NCBI GenBank assembly: GCA_002404055.1
Contig: DHIZ01000330.1
Coordinates: 1-10,638, forward strand
Direction: 5' to 3'
From: Chloroflexi bacterium UBA4733
Lineage (GTDB): Bacteria > Chloroflexota > UBA4733
DNA length: 10,638 nucleotides
How positions within the stretch are numbered: position 1 is the first letter of the stretch; every line of letters begins with the position of its first letter. The position numbers and the translations under genes are program-made. The notes under the pieces were generated by a model, which made no database searches, was not told where the DNA came from, and was given only the letters and a program-made list of their open reading frames with translations. Below are positions 1 through 5,815 of this stretch, piece after piece.

Positions 1-3
1 ACA

Positions 4-57
4 GGGCGGCAGACCGCAGTCGCCCGTCGTTCTTGGCCGCAGACCGCAGTCGCGGCC
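4..57. repeat. Pair of REP-like palindromic repeats
   Basis: Two direct copies of a 15-nt core, gcagaccgcagtcgc, lie at 9-23 and 39-53. Each core sits in its own imperfect palindrome. The first has arms GGGCG (4-8) and CGCCC (21-25); the second has arms GGCCGC (35-40) and GCGGCC (52-57) around gac-cgca-gtc. The arms differ between copies but each stays self-complementary, so the fold rather than the sequence is conserved. A further short inverted pair, acaggg (1-6) and ccctgt (56-61), encloses both. The same core recurs at 1751-1765 (inverted) and 1831-1845. The array may continue left of the window. Confidence 0.75.
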
Positions 58-130
58 CTGTATTCCAAACTACAAACGTCGTTCGCTTGCCGTGCATTAC
101 TTTGCCCCATGCCTGCGCTAACCCATCAAT

Positions 131-158
131 TTGACAGACAATTGATACTCTCTATACT
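131..158 (+). promoter_or_regulatory. Sigma-70 type promoter of the solute-binding protein gene
   Basis: A perfect -35 box TTGACA (131-136) is followed after 16 nt by TATACT (153-158), one base off the -10 consensus. Transcription would start near 165, giving a leader of about 115 nt before the ATG at 281. This is the best promoter match in the window and suggests strong expression unless a regulator blocks it. The call rests on sequence only. Confidence 0.7.
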
Positions 159-171
159 CTCCGGTCAACGA

Positions 172-247
172 CTCCAGTCGACACGGTCCCGGTGAAACGC
201 CTGCGGCGTTTGGCTATCCTCGCGGCCGAACTGGTCGACTCCTGGAG
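172..247 (+). promoter_or_regulatory. Structured leader with a perfect 7-bp hairpin, possible operator
   Basis: AAACGCC (195-201) and GGCGTTT (205-211) form a perfect 17-nt palindrome with a 3-nt centre. It is enclosed by a second inverted pair: ctccagtcgac (172-182) against gtcgactcctggag (234-247), which pairs with a 3-nt bulge. All of it lies between the predicted transcription start and the ribosome binding site. It could be a repressor operator of the kind that controls sugar-uptake genes, or a folded 5' leader RNA. It matches no riboswitch class I recognise. Confidence 0.4.
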
Positions 248-280
248 ACGCGATGTAGGGTTTCAGGAAGGACATATCCA

Positions 281-1732
281 ATGAAAGCTGCCGGTCCGGT
301 CGAAGGCACCGTCACTCCCCGTCAGATCACTCGTCGGCAACTCGTGCGGGGCGCCGTGGGTCTGGCGGCAGGTCTGGCCGCTGTCTCCCTCGCTGCCTGT
401 GGCGCTGCGGCAACACCGGCGGTCGCCACGACATCCAGCGCTGCGGCAACCACTGGGAACGTGAGCACGGCTGCTGTCGTCACTACGGCATCGATGGCGT
501 CACCGGTCGCGGCGCAGACCAGCGCAGCCGCCGGGAAGGCTGCGCAGATGCGCTTCGAGATGTACTCCAGCGCCGACGACCTGACCAAGTGGAAAGGGCT
601 GGCCGCCGACCTGCTCAAGCAGGACCCCACACTCGACGTCAGCGTCACCCTGGTCACCGGAGACGCCTACGCCAAGTACCAGGTCGAGATCGCCGGCGGG
701 ACGCCGCCGGACATTATGGAGTTCGAGTCCAAGCGCATGCCCAGCTTTGCCGTGCAAACCACACTCTATGACCTCACCCCGCTGGCTTCGCGCAGCACCA
801 CCGTCAAGCCCACCGACTTCTATCAGGTTGACTGGCTGCGTTCGCAGTGGCACAACAAGCTTTTCATCTACCCCTACGAGAGCAAGCCCGCCGTCATCTT
901 CTATAACAAGACGCTCTTCGACAACAAGTCGGTGCCCTACCCGAACTACTCCTGGGCTGACCCGAAATGGACCTGGGACGAGTTCCTGAGCGTTGCCCAG
1001 AAACTGAGCGGCGGCACTGGTGCAACGCAGACGTTCGGCTACTATCACCCAACCTGGTGGGTTTACGCGCAGCCATACATCTGGTCCAACGGCGGCCACA
1101 TCCTCGACACCGGTCGCACAAAGTCTGTATTGGACCAACCGCCGGCTCAGGTGGGCCTGCAGTTCCTCCAGGACCTCATCTACAAGTATCGCGTCGCCGC
1201 GTCACCCGTCGATGCCAAGCCCGGCGTCGACAAGCTGTTCTACGCCGGCCGCCTCGGCATGTGGTTCACCAACAACGGGCAGGCCACAGCGCTGGCCAAC
1301 GTCAAGGGCCTGCAGTGGGATGTCGCGCCCCTGCCCTTGCCGCCCGGCAAAACCGAGGCGATCACCCGTGCCCCTGCCGACGGCTACGCCGTCGCCGCGG
1401 CCACCAAGCAGATCGACGCCGTCTGGAAGGCCGTCGATTTCCTCGGGTCCCCGGAGAGCGCCAAGCAAGCCGAAGGCGTCCCCTCACGCAAGGCTGTCAG
1501 CGATGCCGGTGACTACGCCCTGGCCAAGCAGCCGGGCATCAAGTGGAAGAACTACTCGGACGCCTTTGCCAACGCGCGCGACGAACCGGTCACCACGGAG
1601 TTCCAGGACATGGACAGCGCGTGGGGCAAGGTGTTTGATCCCTACTGGAATAACAAGGCCACGCCAAAAGAGCTGGCCGCAACCATTGCTCCCATCACCG
1701 AGAGCCTCCTCCAGAAGGCGGTGCGCACGTAG
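281..1732 (+). CDS. Extracellular solute-binding protein (ABC transporter family 1), Tat-type lipoprotein
   Basis: A 483-aa substrate-binding lipoprotein of the MalE/UgpB-like class, expected to capture a sugar or related solute outside the membrane for an ABC importer. The N-terminus has a twin-arginine segment (TRRQLVRG, about residues 17-24), a hydrophobic stretch and a lipobox LAAC with the lipidated Cys at 40. An Ala/Thr-rich linker follows to about 85. The binding domain starts near 90, and its early part carries the family-typical GGTPPDIMEFES. The start is fixed by AGGAAGGA at 265-272, 8 nt before the ATG. No permease or ATPase gene adjoins it: downstream comes a repeat and then a convergent gene. 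The partners must lie elsewhere, or upstream beyond the edge. The substrate cannot be told from sequence. Confidence 0.92.
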   Translation: MKAAGPVEGTVTPRQITRRQLVRGAVGLAAGLAAVSLAACGAAATPAVATTSSAAATTGNVSTAAVVTTASMASPVAAQTSAAAGKAAQMRFEMYSSADDLTKWKGLAADLLKQDPTLDVSVTLVTGDAYAKYQVEIAGGTPPDIMEFESKRMPSFAVQTTLYDLTPLASRSTTVKPTDFYQVDWLRSQWHNKLFIYPYESKPAVIFYNKTLFDNKSVPYPNYSWADPKWTWDEFLSVAQKLSGGTGATQTFGYYHPTWWVYAQPYIWSNGGHILDTGRTKSVLDQPPAQVGLQFLQDLIYKYRVAASPVDAKPGVDKLFYAGRLGMWFTNNGQATALANVKGLQWDVAPLPLPPGKTEAITRAPADGYAVAAATKQIDAVWKAVDFLGSPESAKQAEGVPSRKAVSDAGDYALAKQPGIKWKNYSDAFANARDEPVTTEFQDMDSAWGKVFDPYWNNKATPKELAATIAPITESLLQKAVRT

Positions 1733-1747
1733 GTTGTAGAGAACGGC

Positions 1748-1848
1748 GCCGCGACTGCGGTCTGCGGCCCAAAGACTGCACTGCGGTGCCGACGAGACGT
1801 TTCCCAGGACGGCAGTCCTGTCTTTGGGCCGCAGACCGCAGTCGCGGC
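1748..1848. repeat. 29-bp perfect inverted repeat with two inner hairpins between convergent genes
   Basis: Arms at 1748-1776 and 1820-1848 are perfect reverse complements over 29 nt, separated by 43 nt. Each arm contains one copy of the core seen at 9-23 and 39-53. The 43-nt loop holds two further hairpins of related sequence: GCAC-tgcg-GTGC (1778-1789) and AGGAC-ggca-GTCCT (1806-1819). The whole would fold as a cloverleaf-like junction in RNA or single-stranded DNA. It begins 15 nt after the binding-protein stop and ends 20 nt before the dioxygenase stop, so it could terminate transcription from both sides, although no T-run follows either arm. Confidence 0.85.
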
Positions 1849-1868
1849 CGTGCTTCCCACCGAGCTGC

Positions 1869-2741
1869 TCAGCAGGTGACGCCTTTGCCCTCCCCACCGA
1901 AGACGGCCAGGCGCTCTGCCTGGTTAATGCGGGCGGCGCTGGCCGGGACGTAGACGAACTGCAAGGCACGGCGGCGCTGGGTGGAACTATTGGCCGGCGT
2001 GCCGTGCTGCAACAGGCTGTCGAAGAAGAGGCAGCCGCTCGGCGCTAACGGAGCAGCCACGACGCGGCTGGTCGCCACCTGGTCGTCGCAAATCTGCCAA
2101 TCGCGGCGACGAAAGTGGACGACCGGCCCTTCCCGGTGGCTGCCGGGAATGACGTACATGCAGCCGTTCTCAATAGTGGCAGCATCTAGTGCGATCCAGG
2201 CGGTGACGGCGCGCGTGCCCAGCGGCAGGTTCCAGTAGGCGTGGTCCTGGTGCCAGGGCTTTTCGCGGCCGATCCTGGGCGGCTTGATCAGCGCCTTGTC
2301 CTCGAAGAGCAATGGCTCTTCACCGAGCAGCCGGCGTGCCGCCTGCAGCAGACGCGGGTGTTCCGCGATGGCCTTCATACGCGGCTCATACGCGGCGAAG
2401 CTGAAGATCTTGCGCACCAGATCCTGCTTTTGCTCAGCCGCCATGCCGCCGAGCAACGCCCGCGCGCCAGTCTCGAACTGGATGTGCCGGAAGTCCGGGT
2501 ACCGCCCGTCGATCAGGTCCAGCAAGCCCTCAAGAGAGGATTGCACCTCCTCCGGCGAGAGCAAATGCTCCAGACCGAGGAATCCCTGGCTTTCGTAGGC
2601 CGCGACCTGCTCCTCTGTAAGCGAGTCGCCCGCCTCAAAGGCAGTCGCAATGCCGTGCTGCTCATAGAGCTGGTCATCGTAGGCCGCATCGCCGAACTCA
2701 TCGAAGCGTGCCTCCGCGAGGCTGACTGCTGCCGCTACCAT
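1869..2741 (-). CDS. Phytanoyl-CoA dioxygenase (PhyH) family protein
   Basis: A non-heme Fe(II)/2-oxoglutarate oxygenase of the PhyH family, with a cupin-like double-stranded beta-helix. In this numbering (290 aa) the iron-binding HxD is in WHQDHAYW (His164, Asp166). The distal His is in LLQHGTPANSS (His246), and the 2-oxoglutarate-binding Arg is in the following QRRRALQF (near Arg258). YVIPGSH is also family-typical. The start at 2741 is chosen because GAGGGG (2749-2754) lies 7 nt upstream. In-frame ATGs at 2768 and 2777 would add 9 or 12 residues without a good ribosome binding site. The gene converges on the binding-protein gene across the inverted repeat and diverges from the next gene. 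The substrate is unknown; bacterial members hydroxylate diverse small molecules. Confidence 0.88.
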   Translation of the reverse strand: MVAAAVSLAEARFDEFGDAAYDDQLYEQHGIATAFEAGDSLTEEQVAAYESQGFLGLEHLLSPEEVQSSLEGLLDLIDGRYPDFRHIQFETGARALLGGMAAEQKQDLVRKIFSFAAYEPRMKAIAEHPRLLQAARRLLGEEPLLFEDKALIKPPRIGREKPWHQDHAYWNLPLGTRAVTAWIALDAATIENGCMYVIPGSHREGPVVHFRRRDWQICDDQVATSRVVAAPLAPSGCLFFDSLLQHGTPANSSTQRRRALQFVYVPASAARINQAERLAVFGGEGKGVTC

Positions 2742-2785
2742 ATCCGTACCCCTCAACTTCGCGATCATTGTCGCCATGCGTCTTC

Positions 2786-2851
2786 AGTTTAGCAGTTTGG
2801 AGAGAGAGGGGCCAAAGAGTTGCGCGAGCGGGCGATTTCGGGGAGTATAGT
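2786..2851. promoter_or_regulatory. Divergent promoter region between the dioxygenase and the unknown gene
   Basis: The 181-bp space between the two divergent starts (2742-2922) has weak promoter-like matches both ways. On minus, TTGGCC (2815-2810) is followed after 18 nt by TAAACT (2791-2786). On plus there is a TATAGT at 2846-2851 with no good -35. A purine run (agagagaggggcc) lies between them. Nothing else recognisable is present. Confidence 0.3.
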
Positions 2852-2922
2852 GGAAGTGAGCATCGTCCCTGATTGCATCGTTCCGGCGCCCAACACGCCG
2901 ACACTGAGGGGAGGAGGTCCCA

Positions 2923-3339
2923 TTGCCCGCCATCCTGGACCGCCCGCCGGAAGCTCCGGCCCGAACCGAAACGCAGGCTGACCCCACGCGACCCTGGTGG
3001 CGCCACCGCCTACCGTTTGCCATGCCGCAAACCCGCAACGGCGCGCCAACCGACGACGGGGAACTGACGATCGACAACCGGACTGGCGAGGATTGGCACG
3101 TCCATCTGGGCTATCGTGATCTGGGTCAAATCGCGGCGCGCACGCAGTTGCGCGTGCAAGTCGTCAAGAGCGGCATGCTGACGGCCCGGCAGGTGGCGGC
3201 GCCCGCCGGCGTCGGCTACCTGACGTCGCACATTCATCCCAACGTCCACACCGTGCAAATCCGCCGCACGCTCGTCAACGACGCCCCGTTCTACGATCTA
3301 CGACTGTTGGAGGGCAAGCGCAAGGCGGCTGAGGCGTAA
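2923..3339 (+). CDS. Hypothetical protein, 138 aa, TTG start
   Basis: I do not recognise this protein. The start is TTG at 2923, supported by a full AGGAGG (2912-2917) 5 nt upstream, the strongest ribosome binding site in the window. An in-frame ATG at 3022 would remove 33 residues and lacks such a site. Residues 1-45 are Pro/Arg/Thr-rich and probably disordered. Residues about 48-130 look like a compact beta-rich domain, beginning ELTIDNRTGEDWHVHLGY and ending FYDLRLLEG with a basic tail. Several His residues (HVH, HIHPNVH) are present but form no metal motif I can name. There is no signal peptide or membrane segment, so it is probably cytosolic. It is divergent from the dioxygenase gene and 21 nt from the end of a convergent gene. 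Confidence 0.7.
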   Translation: MPAILDRPPEAPARTETQADPTRPWWRHRLPFAMPQTRNGAPTDDGELTIDNRTGEDWHVHLGYRDLGQIAARTQLRVQVVKSGMLTARQVAAPAGVGYLTSHIHPNVHTVQIRRTLVNDAPFYDLRLLEGKRKAAEA

Positions 3340-3360
3340 GACCACGTCTCCTGCGCGGCG

Positions 3361-3741
3361 CTACCCGTGCCCATACGTGCCGTGGATATTGATCGTGCGG
3401 TCACCGTCAAGGTGAACGAGGGCTGGGACGAGGTACCAGTGCTGCTGGTAGCCTTCGCTGCTGGGCGTGGCGGAGATCGTGTAATCGCCACGCTTCAGCA
3501 CAAAGGTGGCCGACGGCGAAGCGAGATTAATCGTGGCATTTGCCAGCCGGCAGCAGGCAGAATGCACTGCCAAAGCAGAGACGAACTCGGCATCGGTGAC
3601 ACGAATCGTGAGGCGAAACTCCTGGCGCGTGAGGTGACCCCACGTCAACAAGCCCCCGGCAACCAACAGGAGCACGAGAAGCAGGGCCAGAGCCGAACGC
3701 CGGAAGCGGCGGAGGCGAAAGACAAACAGACGCCAGTGCAT
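3361..3741 (-). CDS. Small single-pass membrane protein of unknown function, 126 aa
   Basis: The N-terminus is strongly basic (RLRRFRRS), followed by a Leu/Val-rich membrane segment at about residues 17-35. That leaves an outward-facing domain of about 90 residues that looks beta-rich (RLTIRVTDAEF, ATFVLKRGDYTISATP, RTINIHGTYGHG). The alternating pattern recalls small PEGA- or carboxypeptidase-regulatory-like beta domains, but I cannot assign it. ATG at 3741 is preferred because TACACT lies exactly 7 nt upstream, which fits leaderless transcription. A TTG at 3759 would add 6 residues and has no ribosome binding site. It diverges from the deacetylase gene and could share its control region. 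A long plus-strand frame opposite it is judged a shadow. Confidence 0.65.
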   Translation of the reverse strand: MHWRLFVFRLRRFRRSALALLLVLLLVAGGLLTWGHLTRQEFRLTIRVTDAEFVSALAVHSACCRLANATINLASPSATFVLKRGDYTISATPSSEGYQQHWYLVPALVHLDGDRTINIHGTYGHG

Positions 3742-3748
3742 GCGCACC

Positions 3749-3754
3749 AGTGTA
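3749..3754 (-). promoter_or_regulatory. TANNNT -10 box for leaderless transcript (TACACT)
   Basis: On the minus strand TACACT is followed by exactly 7 nt and then the ATG at 3741, which places the transcription start at or beside the start codon. No Shine-Dalgarno sequence is present. No convincing -35 box is seen. Confidence 0.45.
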
Positions 3755-3821
3755 CGCAAAGGACGGGCAGGACGCGAGCAGAAGGCGGAGCAGACTCCGT
3801 TCCACGCTCCGTCGTTCGTGC

Positions 3822-3827
3822 TACGCT
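3822..3827 (+). promoter_or_regulatory. TANNNT -10 box for leaderless transcript (TACGCT)
   Basis: TACGCT is followed by exactly 7 nt and the GTG at 3835. The identical hexamer and spacing recur before the antitoxin gene (8162-8167). No Shine-Dalgarno sequence precedes GTG, and the -35 region is weak. Confidence 0.45.
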
Positions 3828-3834
3828 CTTGACT

Positions 3835-4899
3835 GTGTCAGCATTCGCTCGCGTGTTTTTCGCCTTGCTTACGGTGTGTCTGGTTGCCGCCGGCCTGGTC
3901 CTGCACGCCCAACGAAGGAGCGCGGTCGGCGTCGGGACGGCGAGCGCGGCGGCCGGTGGCCTGGCAAGCGCCACCCCGATGCTCCCCATCCTCACCCCGA
4001 CCGGCACGCCGCATCCAATCCACGCTGTTGAAGCCGTTCTGACCGAGCGTGTGACACTCGTCAGCATGCCGAGCGACACGCCACCGGCCACGCCCACGCG
4101 CCCTCCCCGGGCCACGAGCACCGCCGTTCCGATTGCCCCAACGGCAACTGCCGCGAGCACGCCTACCCCGCCGGCGCCGAGCAGCACGCCGGCTGTCGCC
4201 GGACCCACCCCACTTCCGAGACAAGCCGCGCCGGGCACGACGGCACACTGCGTCATCCTGACCTACCACTACTTCAAGGCGAGCGAGCCTTTCGCCAGCC
4301 AACTCGCCGCCCTGAAGACGTCAGGGTACGAGGTTGTGCCGCTGGAGCAACTGGTGCAATACGTCAAAGGCGACGCGGGCGTCACCTTGCCCGACCGCTG
4401 CGTCGTCCTGACGTTCGATGATGGCTGGCGTACCCAGTTCCGCTTTGCCCGTCCAGTGCTCCTGGCCGCGCACGTACCGGCCACCTTCTTCGTGATCACG
4501 ACCTATGCGGACCAATCCTACCCTGCCTACATGACCTGGGCCATGATCGAACAGTTGCACAGCGACGGCTTCGACATCGAAGATCACACCCGCACCCATC
4601 CCCGGCTGGAGTTGCTGGGACAACGGAGCGTCGCCGCCCTCACCGATGAGATTGCCGGCTCGCTGCAGGATTTGGAAGCGCACGTCGGGCCGACTCAGCG
4701 CATCTTCAACTACCCCTACGGCGCCTATGACAGGCGAGTCGTGCAGGTCGTCGCCCGCTACTACGACGCCGCCGTGCAACTGGCCGGTTCGGGCGTGCAA
4801 CGCTCCGCCGAGCGCTACCTGCTGCACCGCGTCATGGTTGACGCAAACGCCCCCGCTAGCCAGATCATCGCCATGGCGCATGCTTTGGAAGCGCATTAG
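3835..4899 (+). CDS. Membrane-anchored polysaccharide deacetylase (NodB domain)
   Basis: A carbohydrate esterase family 4 enzyme that would remove N- or O-acetyl groups from an extracellular polysaccharide or peptidoglycan. With GTG at 3835 it has 354 residues. A membrane anchor or signal segment lies at about 5-24, and a low-complexity Pro/Thr/Ala linker at about 80-130. The NodB domain starts at VILTYHYF (140-147). Its motifs are TFDDG (193-197, catalytic base and metal Asp), HTRTH (metal His251 and His255) and NYPYG (292-296). The frame is open another 156 codons upstream, but that part lies opposite the divergent membrane-protein gene and lacks protein-like composition. The TACGCT box 7 nt before GTG supports the shorter start. 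The long linker suggests the catalytic domain reaches into the cell wall. Confidence 0.88.
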   Translation: MSAFARVFFALLTVCLVAAGLVLHAQRRSAVGVGTASAAAGGLASATPMLPILTPTGTPHPIHAVEAVLTERVTLVSMPSDTPPATPTRPPRATSTAVPIAPTATAASTPTPPAPSSTPAVAGPTPLPRQAAPGTTAHCVILTYHYFKASEPFASQLAALKTSGYEVVPLEQLVQYVKGDAGVTLPDRCVVLTFDDGWRTQFRFARPVLLAAHVPATFFVITTYADQSYPAYMTWAMIEQLHSDGFDIEDHTRTHPRLELLGQRSVAALTDEIAGSLQDLEAHVGPTQRIFNYPYGAYDRRVVQVVARYYDAAVQLAGSGVQRSAERYLLHRVMVDANAPASQIIAMAHALEAH

Positions 4900-4992
4900 G
4901 AAAAGCACAGCAACCGGGCGTAGAACAATCGGACCAACTCGGGGTCGCCGCGCGAACGTCGCTCACGGCTTCCAGCCCTGCAGAACGTGGGA

Positions 4993-5155
4993 ATGGGAGA
5001 GCGAAAGACCAGCCACTACACCCAAGACCCAACTGGAGCGCCTGGCCCATCTGGCCAGGTCCCTCCAGCGCAACGAGGCAAGCGTCCTCCGCGAGGCGCT
5101 AGACGACGTGCTCAAGAAGTACGACGACCAGTTGAAGGGCGCACTGAGAGAATAA
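4993..5155 (+). pseudogene. Ribbon-helix-helix (CopG-like) gene with an apparent 1-nt frameshift
   Basis: The 3' part encodes LERLAHLARSLQRNEASVLR and a following helix (EALDDVLKKYDDQL), the typical two helices of a ribbon-helix-helix DNA-binding domain, as in small antitoxins. In that frame there is no sensible start nearby. The adjacent frame has GTG at 4987 and ATG at 4993, reading MGERKTSHYT. Removing one C from the CCC run at 5021-5023 joins the two as SHYT-KTQLERLAHLAR, a natural protein of about 54 residues. It is therefore either a broken gene or carries a base-calling error. No toxin gene follows. A clear ribosome binding site is not seen. Confidence 0.55.
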
Positions 5156-5314
5156 GCGGCCGGTACCCATCCACCGATTGGCACTGGTGCCGGCAGCTTC
5201 CTGATCGCCCTGGCCGTCTGGCTGCCCAGCTTAGCGCTGCCGCTGCTCATCGCGGCGGAGCTCGTTCAGAGATCCACTTACGGCAAAGACATTACGCGCC
5301 GTCAAGGTCATTGA
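5156..5314 (+). other. Start-less open frame with one membrane segment
   Basis: Directly after the ribbon-helix-helix stop, the same frame stays open for 52 codons and encodes a hydrophobic stretch (FLIALAVWLPSLALPLLIAA) ending in a short charged tail. No ATG, GTG or TTG start is available, so it is likely a fragment of the C-terminal membrane anchor of a lost protein. Its 3' end overlaps the antisense phosphotransferase remnant. The call is weak and rests on hydropathy alone. Confidence 0.25.
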
Positions 5315-5525
5315 CTGCCACTTCAGCCAGCGCGAGGCGCCGCCGGAATTGGGCAATCTGATCCGCCGTCACCGCCGCAACGTCCAGACCGGGGTTGGCG
5401 AAGCGCTTCCGGGCCAGGTGAAACGGCGGCGTGACGGCGAGATATGTGACGCAGGCGTTCTCGAAATCAAGTAGGCAGATGCCGCCATGAGGCCGGACCA
5501 GGACATTGTCCGGCGTGATCGCCGA
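5292..5525 (-). pseudogene. 3' remnant of an APH-like phosphotransferase (kinase fold)
   Basis: On minus, 77 codons end in TAA at 5292. They begin ITPDNVLVRPHGGICLLDFE, which matches the second half of the catalytic loop and the metal-binding DFE of aminoglycoside phosphotransferase/choline-kinase-like enzymes (HGDxxxxNxL ... hDFD/E). The catalytic HGD itself is missing: immediately upstream read Ala, Ser and then a stop (5526-5528). That stop abuts the first base of the inverted repeat at 5529. The C-terminal part (about 50 residues, Ala/Arg-rich helix, AQFRRRLALAE) is intact to its stop. The simplest reading is that the palindromic element cut the gene and its N-terminal two thirds were lost; no remnant of it is visible on the other side. 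Confidence 0.55.
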
Positions 5526-5528
5526 CTA

Positions 5529-5815
5529 CCTAGAGCACCGGTCCACTAATCGCGTCCGCCAGTTCACCCGCCCTTAAAAGGGCGGGCTACGTTAACAAAG
5601 CGCCGTAAACGACGCTACGAGTCCGGTTCGGCGGCGCGTTGTCGTACGGCGATGATCCTCGGGGTCGGGGCCAGGGCGCTTTAGCGTCCTTTGTTAACGT
5701 AGCCCTACGCTTGAGCGTAGGGTGAACTGGCCCGACACGTGACGACGACGACCGAAATGAAGGCGGAATACCGCCGTCTCTTACACACTCGGGTTCAGTG
5801 GACCGGCGCTCTAGG
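5529..5815. mobile_element. MITE-like element with 19-bp terminal inverted repeats
   Basis: The ends at 5529-5547 and 5797-5815 are inverted repeats matching at 18 of 19 positions (cctagagc-a/g-ccggtccact). Inside lies a second long palindromic unit (5558-5731). No transposase frame exists in the 287 bp, so the element would be non-autonomous. On the left its boundary coincides with the truncation of the phosphotransferase remnant. On the right it supplies the last codons and stop of a ribbon-helix-helix gene. No target-site duplication is evident. GGCGG-aata-CCGCC at 5762-5775 is a further small hairpin in the right arm. Confidence 0.6.
5558..5731. repeat. Inner palindromic unit: two nested inverted repeats plus two side hairpins
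   Basis: Outer arms at 5558-5569 and 5720-5731 match over 12 bp (gccagttcaccc / gggtgaactggc). Inner arms at 5584-5600 and 5689-5705 match over 17 bp (gggctacgttaacaaag). Between outer and inner arm on each side sits a hairpin of different sequence: CCCGCCCT-taaa-AGGGCGGG (5567-5586) and CCCTACGC-ttga-GCGTAGGG (5703-5722). The core has another stem, CGCCGTA (5601-5607) with TACGGCG (5645-5651). Subterminal hairpins are a hallmark of IS200/IS605-derived non-autonomous elements, which is one possible origin. A structured RNA is another. Confidence 0.75.

Noticed and set aside
500..1138. Minus-strand frame within the solute-binding protein gene
   Set aside because: Shadow frame produced by high third-position GC; no start signal or recognisable motif.
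3367..3834. N-terminal extension of the deacetylase frame by about 156 codons
   Set aside because: It lies opposite a plausible minus-strand gene, has shadow-like composition (rich in Arg, Gln, Glu) and would bury the membrane anchor in the middle of the protein; a TANNNT box marks the GTG at 3835.
5558..5731. CRISPR or tRNA-like structure
   Set aside because: Repeats are inverted and not regularly spaced direct units, and no acceptor, D or T-loop consensus is present.
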